Source: Paragorgia papillata (lineage: Eukaryota > Cnidaria > Anthozoa > Scleralcyonacea > Coralliidae). From it: 64,000 nucleotides of DNA. Below the pieces are notes generated by a model, which saw only the letters and a list, made by a program, of their open reading frames with translations, was not told the DNA's origin and did not search any database. The DNA lies in assembly GCA_035771165.1 (NCBI GenBank), contig JAWNZC010000285.1:1279501-1343500 (forward strand). The letters are read 5' to 3'. The position numbers were made by a program, and so were the translations under genes. Positions 46,374 through 57,250 of the stretch are shown here, in pieces. The stretch's first letter is position 1. Every line of letters starts with the position of its first letter.

Positions 46374-48464
46374 GACATATGTGTATTGTTTATTGTTTAA
46401 ACTTAAATAACTTGCTTGCGAGCTTTCTTCCTAGCAAAATCATTGATAAGCTCTTCAAAATCAAGTGAATGCAAAATTTCATGTTCAATGCTCATGAGTG
46501 ACAGTTTGCTCACTCGCTCCTGACCCATAGTGCTCCGCAACTCGTTCTTTATGCGTTTCAACTTAGAGAAAGACCGCTCACCACTGCAATTGGAAGCCAT
46601 CATACAGAGGTAGATGCGAAGAGCGATGTTCACATTTGGAAATGTTTATATCCAATTATTGTTATTCAGCATTAAAGACATACAAAGTTCAGTGCTTTCT
46701 TGTTTTCTAGTAGCGATGGTGGTGTCTGTATTCATATCCGCAGAAACAGCTTTGTATCTGCTAAGAAACTGAACCAATTCAGAATCCAAACAATCTTCAA
46801 GATCCGGTTGGATATTCCTTCACCAGATTTGCTGCAGCAGCTTTGATTTCCACGGTAGGAAGATCCTCCAGCTGTGAGAGAAAGCCAAATTTGCAGCGCA
46901 CAACTTGATAGGCTTCTAAACGACGCCTTAATGCCATACACAACTGATCAAGATAGCGAAGAAAACTTCAACCTTGAACTTTTCTCTTGGAGGGAGCTCT
47001 ATATCATCGCCAGTACCCTCATCGAATTGGCGTTTCCTCTTCCGCTGACGCTTTCCAGCACCTTTGTAGATGTCGCTACTGCACTTCGTTTTGCATTTTT
47101 CTTCGAAACTATCAAACTCGGTTCGCTGGCACTCAACAAATTTGAGGAGTGATTCCAATAGACAAAGCGCCCAATTCAGTGACAGAACACTCTCTTGCAG
47201 TGATAAGCTTGTTTTCTGAAACTGCTGCATTATGGTGTCCCACACTTCGAGCAAAATCGCAGTTTCAAACTGTTGCAGTTTCTTTTGAAATCCCTCTGCT
47301 TCGATTCGACTGTCTGCTGGTTGCTCTTGATCATTGTAAATTTCTTCCAGCATCGCCACATTCTGATGGTATCCTTTGTTAATAGCATTAACAGCATCAT
47401 AACGTGCAGCCCATCGTGTATTAGTATACACCCAACCATTGTCTATTACAAATCCGGCTTTCTGATTGGCTACTCAACCGTTGTCTATTCGTGATGGACA
47501 ACCTTTGGGGAAAATGAAAACAAACCTGAAAAAATATGGCAGTAAACTCGCGTTTTGCAGACGTTTCGGAGGAATTTTTGGAGAGTTTGATAGAAAATTC
47601 TATCCCTGAGAAAACTAAAAACGCCACAAAATATGGCATGAAGATTTTTAATGGTAAGGAACGAAATAGAAACCGTATTTTATTAATAAATCTGCTTTTA
47701 CTTGCCACTCACGAGTGGATAAATAACACAACATTTTCGTCAGTTCGCACTAGAAAAACTGTATTTTTTAGAGTTTGTAGCACAGTCTAAATTCACTACA
47801 CCATTGGAACAAATGGCAAAAGACGAACTTTGTCAGTGCCTCCAAATATTTTATGCTGCTGCAAGACAAAGAGACGGTAGCGAATTTAAAGTTACGACGC
47901 TTCGCGGTATACGTTCAGCGATTGACCGGCATTTAAAACAGGCACCAAATAACAAGCCTTGGTCGATAATTGCTGACCCTGCATTTGAAAAAGCCAACAA
48001 AACCCTGAATGCTATTTGTAAGAAACAGACGAGGGAAGGAAAAGTCGGAGCAATTGTCCACAAAGCTGCAATCACGCCAGAACAACTGGAAAAATTGTAC
48101 GAAAGTGGCCAGCTTGGCAAAAGCGACTCGCAAAATCCTCGCCAGCTCATGCAAACAGCTTGGTTTTATATTACCTTCTATTTTGGTAAACAAGGCCATG
48201 AAAATCTAGGTAAACTTACCAAACAGATGCTGGCCCTTCGCTCAACAACACAAAGACGCCGATACTACGAGTTCCGTCGCGAAGCGTTAAAGTGCATATA
48301 CGAGAATTTTCATTTTTTTTCTAAAAATCGGCCGTATTGAGACGATTCTAACGATATAATAACACTCCTTCAACGGATGAAAACTGCCCGAGATATTTGG
48401 TTCTAAACATGGCGAAAATAGGTTTTTTCAAAACATGGCCGGGGAAAAGAGCCTGAGTCCGAAT

Positions 48465-48790
48465 AAGGCGGATGACGTCAAATCGGGACAAGCTGTATTT
48501 GCGACTACAGTTGTTTAGTATACAATTGAGGACGAAATACCTTCGCGGTGTGTTGTATTCGGATGTTTCAACAAGCCAGACCCTAAAAACGGTACAATAC
48601 TTCATAGGAAAGTTTCACGATGAAGATTTAATACCAGAAGCAATAGAATGATGCCAATGTTAGGATGTTACGTGCGAACGCAAAGATACAGTATGGCGCA
48701 CTGTATGGTCTAAGCATTTCAACTGGCCAGACGGTTTCTTCGAAAACATTGTTTTCAAGACAAGAGAAGCCCTATATCCCGTGGCTAAAA
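48465..48790 (+). pseudogene. THAP-domain remnant, left arm
   Basis: The plus frame through the left inverted repeat reads IPSRCVVFGCFNKPDPKNGT then ILHRKVS, the C-x4-C start of a THAP finger. After a stop and shift, WSKHFNWPDGFF appears where THAP proteins have C-x-x-H-F; the Cys is replaced by Trp. Degenerate beyond that. Confidence 0.65.
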
Positions 48791-48879
48791 AGGGCTGATA
48801 TATTAGAGAAACCTGCTACCCACCATATTTACTCGAGACAAACGCGAAGGAAAGCTTTGAATTGAGAGTCAAGCGTGAC

Positions 48880-49785
48880 AAGAGGAGTCAACGCAACATG
48901 AGCAATAATCAACAAATTCGTTGCATGTTTTTGATGCAATTATTTTAACAAACACGAACTCCAGGTAAAATAACTTTTTTAGATATTTAGAATTAGAAAG
49001 AAGTGCTGCTGAAAAACCACAACCTTGCAGATCTTCTGAATACATCGAGCATGAAAATATAATGAAAACAAAACAAGCATATGTCGTTATGTCGAACATC
49101 TTGTCAGCTGCCTTAATTCTCGCGTTTATACATGAACCACCGACTTTTTTCTCGAGCTTTACAGCTATTTACTGTGGTTGGTATGATTAGGGTTTTCTGC
49201 GTATTCGTATCTATAGAATAAAGCTACAGTTTGGAAGATCATTAAAATTGTATTCCTGATATGCCAATAAATATTATAATTTATCAATGGCACAAGTGTT
49301 TTACCTGTCGGTCCTGTCAGACCACAAATTAGCTAAAACATAAACAGACTCTGGAAATTACAGAAACGGAGATAAATACAGAGTTGCCTACGGATGAGGC
49401 TAGAGATGAATATGTTATAAAGGGCTTAAGTAAGGCCCAATTATCCTCAGCTGTACTGTAACAGATTTACGTAAAAGCTGTAAAGAGAAAAATATCAGTG
49501 GTCCCTGCGAGAAGACATGCAGCTGACTAGGTGCTTGGCAGGACGATATCAGACTGCTTGTTTTGTTTTGTTTTCATTAAATATTCAAGAGTAGATGTAT
49601 TTCAAGGGTATATGGAAGATTGTGATTTTTCAGTGGTATTTGACTCTTCTTCGTATTTCCTAAATATCTGAAAAGTTATTATACCGAGGGTCCATATTTG
49701 TGGAAAAAATGCATTAAATTACAATATACAACGGGTTTGTTGATTTCTCACTGTGTGACTCGGATCGCTCGCCCTGAAAGCGCTT
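48880..49785. other. Interior of the TTAA element, nothing recognised
   Basis: AT-rich, short frames only. Confidence 0.4.
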
Positions 49786-49789
49786 CTTG

Positions 49790-50153
49790 GGGGCTGTTTA
49801 TATGAGAGGCGAGTCAGCTCGGTAAGCGGGATAGCCCGGTGAGCGAGATAATTTCTGGCTCGCGTTTATATGAACGAATTTCATCCCGCCTACCGGGATC
49901 AGGGATGATTTTAGTCAAAACAATAGATGGCGTCGGCTCCCTTTGAAAAATCATCCCGGTAACCGAGATCTCGCCTCTTTCAATCTACTCTTTCAAGTGA
50001 AACTGGGCTAAGGCCCTAGTCGCTAACCGGGCTAGCCCGTTTGGCCATATAAACGCAGAGGAATTTTTAACAGGAAAATAACTACACAGTGAGATCTCGC
50101 TTACTGGGCCATCCCGCTTACTGGGCTGACTCGCCTCTCATATAAACAGCCCC
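49790..50153. mobile_element. Nest level 5: 364 bp inverted-repeat element (MITE)
   Basis: Begins GGGGCTGTTTATATGAGAGG and ends with its reverse complement; the repeat continues through CGAGTCAGC and AAGCGGGAT. The middle has CCGAGATCTCGCC and GGCTAGCCCG. It is GC-richer than the surrounding element. No certain target duplication was found. Confidence 0.7.
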
Positions 50154-50282
50154 TTTTGGTGGTCGTGTGGAGCAGATGCTGGTGGGTAGAACGTTACTAT
50201 AATACCATCCATTTCTATACACGAGATATAGAGCTTATCTTGTACTGGAAAACTACTCTTCCAGCGAAACCGACGTACTGGC

Positions 50283-50528
50283 TTACACTTTGTGTGCGTT
50301 TGCGCTTAACAAGTTAACGCAAAGTTGGCGTCTTTCTCTTGCCTCCAATCTTAAACCTTTAGTGTAAGCCTTCCTGTGAAGTGTTATACCATTCTCTGAG
50401 TTTATGCCATTAACCGGTTTGTTGAAACACTCGAATAAAACACACCGCGAAGGTATTTTGTCCGCAATTGTAAAATAAACAACTGTAGTCGAAATTACAG
50501 CTTGTCCCGATTTGACGTCATCAACCAT
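50283..50528 (-). pseudogene. THAP-domain remnant, right arm
   Basis: The minus frame from the right inverted repeat reads MVDDVKSGQAVIST...IPSRCVLFECFNKP then NGITLHRKAYTKGLRLEARE, again the N-terminal half of a THAP finger (C-x4-C). The C-x2-H half is missing. It is a diverged mirror copy of the left-arm remnant. Confidence 0.7.
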
Positions 50529-51692
50529 ACTCGTACTCAGACTCTTTTCTCCGGGCCATGTTTTGAAAAACTCGTGTTTGGAACCAAATATCTCGGGCAG
50601 TTTTCATCCGTTGAAGGAGTGTTATATATCGTTGGAATCGTCTCAATACAGCCGATTTTTAGAAAAAAAATGAAAATTCTCGTATATGCACTTTAATTTC
50701 AACCAAAAACCACCAAGGCGGTCTGATCGACAACATTGACGAAGCTGACGGCAAATTGTTTGAAGTTCCCAATTCACCTCGTTGTCCAGTTAAAACCGTA
50801 GAAAACTTCATGAAGCACCTTAATCCAAATCACGACGCTTTGTTTCAGCGGCCAAGAGAAATTTGTGCCAAGTTTCAAGTGGACAGTGATAAAATTTGGT
50901 TCTATAATTCCCCCCTTGGTATAAACACGCTCGGAAATCTACTCAAGACCATGTCGAAAGCCGCCGGGATAATCCCTCACCTAACAAATCATTGCATTCG
51001 AGCTACGTCTGTCACAGTTTTGTCCGACCACGACATAGAGGCTAGACACATCAAGGCTGTCACTGGTCACAAATCTGATCTCTCCATTCAGTCGTACAGC
51101 TCGAGGGCTTCTTTCCAGCAGAAGGAAAACATGTCGAATATTCTAAGTCGCTTCGTCTCGGGCGAGAGTATTCCTTCCATTCAGTCTAGTCGCTGCAGCT
51201 CTACTTACAGAAAGTCAGACCTTATGCAATCATCACCCGCAACGTCTTTGGCACTTGAAACAACTGATCAGGCTAACTCTGATGTCCAGCTTCGCATTGA
51301 AAACCAAGCCACAAATATCCAGATGCAAGCTCCCCAATCGTTCAATTTCCATGGCTGCACAGTGTCAATCTTTAACAACTAGTACATCAGTCAAGCACGA
51401 TCGTTTCCACTTTCCAGTTGAACTTTTGTTCCCTTGGTAGTCGTTTATTTTATAACTTTTAAGAAGAAATTCTTTCTTACGAATGTTTTATGGACATTTT
51501 TTAAAACAAAACGGTTTGCTTCTGACAGTTGATCCTTCGAGTATTAATACATAATCACGTGCTTACATGTCATGTGATGTCGTGTAAGTTCGCGCGTGCG
51601 TATAAAATTGAATTAAATTATTTTAAATATTACACGGTGTATGGATTATTTTCTCGAAATTAATATATCTAGGTACAGGGTGTATACTAAAA

Positions 51693-51775
51693 CAATTAGA
51701 CAACTCGTCCTCGTTGTCTATGAGTGAATAGTCAACTCAGGCTTCGCCTTCGTTGACTATTCACTCTTAGCATCA
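51693..51775. repeat. Palindrome at the 3' end of Crypton copy 1
   Basis: GAGTGAATAGTCAAC and GTTGACTATTCACTC are perfect 15 bp arms around TCAGGCTTCGCCTTC. It lies about 340 bp after the recombinase stop codon. Confidence 0.8.
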
Positions 51776-52423
51776 ACCAACTCTTGGTCTATTACAAATC
51801 CGGCTTTCTGATTGGTTGAGCTACCATTGTCTATTGGTGATAGACCATGGTAGCGTTATCCAATGATAAATAAACCTTCTTATAGCTGGAATACTCTTAT
51901 TCTAACCAATCAGAAGCCACGGCATATTCACGCCGCGAGAAAAACCTGGAAACTAGGCTAAAAAATCAAACATGGCGTCTGCTAAAATTTTTGTACGAGT
52001 GAAGAAAACATCGGGTCTAAAGTAATGAAAATATATTCAGTTTGACATTTTCGGATAAGAAAATGAATTCGCTTATGCCTATGGAGTATATCTACACCAA
52101 GTTTCAAGCAAAGTAGTTACAATCTTGTGTTTTGTGAGCGTTGTTTACCATACGCCATCGAACCGCTCTGCATTATGTATGGGGAGACTTTTGCAAACAA
52201 AAAGGTAAAACTATCTGAACATTTAGAACAATGTTTGATAAGACTTCTTTACGTTAAAGAAAAGTTGTTTATGGTTGATACTAAAACAATTAGACAACTC
52301 GTCCTTGTTTTCTATGAGCAGATAGTCAACTCGGCTTCGCCTCGTTAACTATCAGCTCACAGAAAACTCGGCCTCGTTGTCTAATTGTTAAATAGACAAC
52401 TCGGACTCATTGTCTAATTGTTA
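51776..52423 (+). mobile_element. Crypton copy 2, deletion derivative
   Basis: Repeats the 5' flank of copy 1 (ACAAATCCGGCTTTCTGATT), then an ATG at 51973 opens MASAKIFVRV, similar in position to the start of copy 1, followed after small shifts by unrelated or deleted sequence. It ends with the copy 1-type 3' phrase and a nested palindrome at 52285-52390. The catalytic domain is absent. Confidence 0.65.
52285..52390. repeat. Nested palindrome at the 3' end of Crypton copy 2
   Basis: Outer arms AACAATTAGACAACTCG and its near-complement TCGTTGTCTAATTGTT enclose inner arms around CTCGGCTTCGCCTCG. Word content matches the palindrome of copy 1. Confidence 0.7.
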
Positions 52424-53999
52424 ATTGGACAACGCTTTATGTACAGGTAAACCTGCCAGCTTCTCTCGGTGCTTTCGCCATCGGTACGTTCATGCTACGA
52501 GCCAGGCATACAGTCCTTGAAGAATGTAAAAAAACTCAACCGCACCAGAGCAACATTCAGCGGCCCTTGCACCTACTAGATTAAGTGAGTGAGCTGTACA
52601 TGGTACGTAATCTGCAAATGAACATCTTTCTCGGATAGTGCCTGAACGCCATTATAGTTTCCACTCATGTTTGCAGCGTTGTCATATGACTGTCCACGAC
52701 AGTCATTAATGTTTATGTCATTTTTTCCCAGAAACACAGCACCACGTTGGCCATTTCTGCTCCTGTATGAGCAAACATAGGGATAAATTCAACAAAACGT
52801 TCCACTGGGCCACTTGGCAGCACGTAGCGGATTATCACTGTTAGTTGGTGAACATGCATAATGTCAGGTGTTGAATCAATAGAAATTGAATAGTATTTTG
52901 CCGCCTTGATTTCACTGACAATAATAGACAGCACCTTCTGACCCATGAGCCCAATCACCTCCTCACAGATAGTCGAAGACAGATACGAGGTGTGACCACG
53001 CCCCTTGTTGGCGTGCTTGCGGATATGTTCAGTGAGGAATGTGTCATAGCTACTTAACAGTTCTAGAATACCAAGATAGTTGCCATTGCTAGATGAACCG
53101 ATCAGGTCATCCTTTCCACGAAATGCAAGGCCGCGTGCACAGAGAAACTGCACAACACTCACTATTCTTTGAAGCAGCTGCCTCCAGTATTCTTTTTCAG
53201 TTTCATAGTGCTTAACCAGATTGTCATCAATACATCCATCAGCTGCTTTCCTTGTACACAATGCCACCGTGGAATCTCGATGCTGCTGGGAGTTTTCATG
53301 AGGTGACCAGTTCCTGTCCATGTTTCCAATCATTGAAACGACTAGTAAACTGACTAATGTTGTTTGACATTAGTTCACATACAAAACAATAAACACGTCC
53401 ACTGACCCTCGAATAACATAACCAACTTCGATCAAGGTGTGCGTGTATGCACCCGAGTGAACAATGTCAATGAGCAGTGCCGTCGGTGTGTCTCACTCCT
53501 CAACTGTGTCGCAGATTCTTTGAAACCTTGATCTTTATGCTGGCACTCTCCATTTATGCTGGAACCACGCTTGATCCAGTAGTCCTGCATTTGCGTAGAA
53601 AGTTTTGCTGGGCAGGTTGCCAGATCGTTTGAGAGATCGCCCATGTCGAAGGCTTGTACTTGTACAGATTCACTTAGACTGCTTGATGTTGTTGTCGTTA
53701 GTTGTGGTGGTGTTGTTGTTGTTGACACCTCCAAATCTGCATCCGGATGAAGTATAGCATGTGCAGTTTCAACTGCATCTGCTGAAATTGATTGACTGGT
53801 ACTACTACCTACTTGTCCACCATCTCCATCATCTACTGGATTAGGGACACTTTGTGGAATCGGACTGAAGTAACTGCTCAATTTAGAAACTCCTTGTAAG
53901 CTTTGCTGCAATTTAATCTTTTCGTCCTTGCGCTTTTGTGCTCCAGATTTGTAGCAGTAGCTGTTTGACCTTTTATGACTGCTCATGCTGACTGCTGAG

Positions 54000-54780
54000 G
54001 CCCAAACTTAACTGGAAACAAAAATAACATTTTCCATAGATGACAACGATAACAGCAAAGACAGAGCACGTAATTGAATTTTCACCTTTCTTATCTATTA
54101 CATGTAAGGAAAAGTTTATGTAAATCAATGTTAATCAAGACAATTCTAATATCCGATTTAGCGCTACTAATTTTAATAGGTATGTAGCCATTTCTTTTGT
54201 CTTTTCTTCATGAATTATTGATCATGTTAAGTAAAAAAGTAATAAGTATACATACTTGTTCTGCTTCGCCTGAATAAAGACTTTGGTTATAAAGTTAATG
54301 AACTCTTCTGAAATCTGAATACGGACTTCCTCTTTCGGGTATTCGGGGGTTTCATGTGATTTCAATCCTGTCAAGTGTCAACCTCTGCCTTGCCGGCGCC
54401 GCCATTTCTATTTTCATGCGAGCTTTCAAGCATTTGGGAAACTGGAACCTAGTAAACTGTAAAAGTGTTTGAACTATGTCCCAACAAAATAGGGATGGAA
54501 ATGGAGTTAATAATAATGCTCATTCCGCAAAATGAAAATATTGTCATATACACAATAACAAAAAATATATAAAATTCAAATTCCGAACTCCCAGTGGAAG
54601 TTAAATTTAAACTAAAATAAATAAGAAAATATTTTTTATACTGAAATTTAGGTGTTGGCTATTTTTAGCTAAGATAGCTTTTTGATGTTTTCGAATTTTC
54701 AGTTTGTTTATACCACAGTAAATTACTTTTATTTGTAACATATTATTTTTTTAATAAAACTTCGGCGGCCCCGGCCACCC
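54000..54780. other. Non-coding 5' part of the level 2 hAT
   Basis: AT-rich sequence between the transposase start and the right terminal repeat; probably promoter. No ORF recognised. Confidence 0.4.
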
Positions 54781-55055
54781 CTAGGATCCGTGGGGCCGTG
54801 GGCCCCTGGCTGTAGCCCAGTCAGCCCCCCCTAATCCGCCACTGACGTGCTCGGTAGTTGCACTCCCCTTCTCTCTTCCCTTCCCGCTCCGCCTTCGCGT
54901 ATCTTTGGAAAGTATTCGGCTCGCTCGTCGGGGGTTCATATTGTCAGCGGTTTTGTCGAACTCGGCGACTCGCACAAAACGTCAACAACTTATGTAAGTG
55001 AAGTTTAGTTTATTTATAAGAACTATCACTTTCTAACGTGCTCCCTTGGTTGGTG

Positions 55056-56046
55056 AAGGAGTATGGCGGAAAAAAGATCATCAAGGCAACATAGAATTCT
55101 TTAATGGGCCTGGAGAAGAAGAGCAGCATCATTTTAGATCAAGCAACTTCAAAGAAGAGGAGCATTACCTGAAGAAATGTTGGCAGTTGGCAGGCTTGAG
55201 TGGAAATCTTTCTCTTCCTCCGCAAGTGTTAAGAATCCCTGATCAGAATGACAACATGGTTCTTGTACATGTCCCACCCAAACAAGTAGAGAGTGTAGCT
55301 GCAGGTGAAGATACAGAAAACCTTGAAGTTCATGAAGATGATGATCAAGCTGACCACACAGCCTCATTAGAAAATGTGCTTACTTTCACTGAAGTTGGAA
55401 ATGATACTGCTGTTGAAAATGGAACAGAACATACAAGGGATGGAGGTATAATGTTAACTTGATATTTTGATATATTAATTAATAATCAAACTTATCAAAC
55501 AAATTTTTGGCCATTAATTGGGTGGAAGGATGATGATCATGAACATGTGAATCACTTTCCTTGTTTAAAGTACAGCAATGTACATAGTACATGTACATGA
55601 AATTGAGATTAGCATTCTAACTGATTTTTATTTTATTTGTAACTTTCTAGGCACCTCTACTCAACCATCAGCTGATGAGATATTGCCAGCGAAATATTGC
55701 CAATAGTGAAATTAAGCACATTCCCCCCTCCCGGTTAAGTCAATCTACACAGGTGGTTTTGGGCTCAATAGCCGAGGTTGTACAATTTGACAAAGCTCGG
55801 CAAAAGCACAAACAGTTCCCTCAAGATAAAAGACATGTTTACATGGATAAAGTTGCCCGTATTCATTATATGATAAGTGCTGCAGAAGGAAAATTAAGAA
55901 CAGAAATTAAAGATTGGGAGATGAAACTCTATGCTGAACATGAGGAGCTACCGAACTCAGATAATATGGCTAAAGATCCAACAATTTCAGCTAAACTAAA
56001 CAAACCTCGCCATGCAAAGTCTCTTCTTAAAAAGTTCCGAAGCTAA
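55056..56046 (+). pseudogene. Uncharacterised multi-exon protein, 3' part
   Basis: Continues the gene broken at 45567. The frame resumes as EGVWRKKDHQGNIEFFNGPG, then HFRSSNFKEEEHYLKKCWQL and a Glu/Asp-rich tail to about 55445, where a splice donor is plausible. A final block at 55675-56046, after a TTTCTAG acceptor near 55650, reads IKHIPPSRLSQSTQVVLGSI and EVVQFDKARQKHKQF, ending KSLLKKFRS. The C-terminal half is charged and probably nuclear; no named domain seen. Confidence 0.55.
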
Positions 56047-56337
56047 GGGGCTGCACGGTTTACTGTACATGCATCACCTGAGTTAGCCTGGTGAATATTG
56101 TTGGGCTAATTTACGAAGCTGACTGCCCTGAACTAAACTAAACTAAATTTTATAAATTTACAAATATTTTCCTAAATTTCCTTGTAGCCAAGGAAAGAAT
56201 TTGTCAGTTTCGTGACACATTAGTTAGCTCAGTAAACCGGGCTAACTCAGCTAATATATGTACTGTAACTTGTCTGTAACTAGCCCAAAAGTTGGCTTAG
56301 TCAGAGGATATTTAGGCCCAAAAGGTGATGTTTACTT

Positions 56338-56497
56338 ACACGGGCCAATTGTTAGCGACGGTTTTTAACGCAACACGTTGTCATACTAAAATTTAGTTAA
56401 AAATTGTCCACAAATGATCGCATGTTTTAATACACACATCAATTTGGCGGCAAGATCACGCGTTAAAAATCGTTGCAAAAAATTGTCCTGTATAACA
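56338..56497. mobile_element. 160 bp inverted-repeat element
   Basis: ACGGGCCAATTGTTAGCGAC and GGTTTTTAACGC on the left pair with GCGTTAAAAATCGTTGCAAA and AAATTGTCCTGT on the right. There is no ORF and no clear duplication. Confidence 0.55.
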
Positions 56498-56689
56498 TCA
56501 CTTAAATAAACGGCCTCGCGATTTAAACGAATTACTGAATATTTAATAACGAATATTTAATAAGGCTACGTACCTTTTTAGTTTAAAACTGTTGAGTTGC
56601 CTGTCTTATGCACAGAAAGAGCTAATGTTTATAACGTCTTTAAAACCAGTTACATTAGAGTGAAAAGTAGCGTGCTGCGTAGGCAGTGT

Positions 56690-56880
56690 AGAAACAACAA
56701 TCGAAATATAGTAAGGTTAGATATACTGCCGAAACAGAGAACGTAGGAGTCTAACGTTTCGAGCGAAGGCCCTTCGTCAGAGAGTTCCATTATACGATTT
56801 TTTATATCTTTGTTAGAAACCAACAGTAACGTGAAGGCATCAATTGTTGATTGTTCTTTGAACAGCACTCTCCCCTAGTT
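56690..56880 (-). mobile_element. Penelope-like element end, minus strand
   Basis: Read on the minus strand it contains CTGACGAAGGGCCTTCGCTC, GAAACGTTAGACTCCTACGT and TAACCTTACTA, the same series of words as at 4620-4700. Only this end is present; no reverse transcriptase is nearby. Confidence 0.6.
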
Positions 56881-57250
56881 GCTGATCGACGCGATCGTGT
56901 ACACTAATGTAAATACTGTAGATATGATATAATCCGTAATATATATACTGTCTGTTTCATGAAAACACAAATAATATTCCAAAGAGCTTACTTCTCGTCT
57001 AATATATGGGAGGATTCTGAAACCATATTACGGCAGTTGACAGTTGCAAAGACCCAAAAACGTGAATTTTAAAAGCCCGAGCATTTCTTTACCCTTGGCA
57101 ACGTGCAGGCAATGTGCTCGATACAGAGCTCCTCGATCTATTGTAGGAATAATTAGCACAACAAATATGGTGAATGTGCCCAAATATGGAAGTATAATAA
57201 TACCGCGCTTAAGCCCGCGCAAATTTCAGAGCTTGTGCGATGTTGGCAAA

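Larger units (their letters stand above)
48291..50692. mobile_element. Nest level 4: TTAA-type (Kolobok-like) element with ~290 bp inverted repeats
   Basis: Flanked by TTAA (48287-48290 and 50693-50696). Ends begin AGTGCATATACGAGAATTTT on both sides, and the repeats extend about 290 bp inward. Removing the element and one TTAA restores the Crypton frame exactly. Both arms contain the beginning of a THAP-domain coding sequence pointing inward. No transposase catalytic region is present, so it is a deletion derivative. Confidence 0.92.
47536..51382 (+). pseudogene. Crypton tyrosine recombinase, copy 1, split by a TTAA element
   Basis: Exon 1 (47536-47653) reads MAVNSRFADVSEEFLESLIE...KIFN, followed by a 118 bp intron (47654-47771, GTAAGG to TTTTTTAG). 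Exon 2 continues EFVAQSKFTTPLEQMAKDEL and the SAM-like region ARQRDGSEFKVTTLRGIRSA. At 48287 a TTAA insertion splits the catalytic domain; the frame resumes at 50693 as [20 protein letters not shown]. The catalytic half has [11 protein letters not shown] (His, Arg) and [13 protein letters not shown] (His, Tyr). The position where related proteins carry the first catalytic Arg reads GKQGHENLG here, so that residue may be lost. The tail ends [14 protein letters not shown]. Otherwise open throughout, so it was intact or nearly so when hit. Confidence 0.87.
47423..52423 (+). mobile_element. Nest level 3: tandem pair of Crypton elements
   Basis: The inserted block is flanked by ATT (47420-47422 and 52424-52426); removing it and one ATT restores the hAT reading frame. 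Copy 1 runs from 47423 to about 51775 and holds the recombinase gene. Copy 2 (about 51776-52423) starts again with the same upstream phrase GTCTATTACAAATCCGGCTT TC and ends with the same 3' phrase ACTAAAACAATTAGACAACT. Head-to-tail repeats with a short direct flank fit a tyrosine-recombinase element that moves as a circle. Confidence 0.8.
46403..53986 (-). pseudogene. hAT transposase (ZMYM1-like, DUF4371 type), split by Crypton insertion
   Basis: N-terminal part 53986-53432: low-complexity Ser/Thr region, then LSTQMQDYWIKRGSSI. Next, 53333-52713 is the DUF4371-like core with LLQRIVSVVQFLCARGLAFR, NGNYLGILELLSSYD, NKGRGHTSYLSSTICEEVIG and YYSISIDSTPD. A minus frame at 52700-52440 continues NDCRGQSYDNAANMSGNYNG and CSFADYVPCTAHSLNLVGAR to the junction. 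After the insertion 47431-46928 gives NTRWAARYDAVNAI, and 46633-46403 gives ASNCSGERSFSKLKRIKNEL, the hAT C-terminal dimerisation motif. Joining at 52427/47419 restores KALS-NTRW in frame. Several frameshifts elsewhere. Confidence 0.87.
46112..54844 (-). mobile_element. Nest level 2: ZMYM1-like hAT transposon
   Basis: Ends read CAGAGGCGGATTAAGGG and, in reverse complement, CAGTGGCGGATTAGGGG. Eight-base flanks ACATGCTC (46104-46111) and ACGTGCTC (54845-54852) agree at 7 of 8 positions. It carries a minus-strand transposase split by the Crypton pair. Its own length without insertions is about 3.7 kb. Confidence 0.88.
45568..55048. mobile_element. Nest level 1: inverted-repeat element interrupting the uncharacterised gene
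   Basis: Ends start CAAGGGAGCACGTTAGAA on both sides, with inverted repeats of about 190 bp (left to ~45760, right from ~54855). GGTTGGTG occurs at 45560-45567 and 55048-55055, a 7-8 bp duplication depending on how one shared G is assigned. Removing the element and one duplication rejoins LLVG and EGVWRKKDHQ in frame. Without the nested hAT this element is only about 750 bp and non-coding. Confidence 0.88.
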
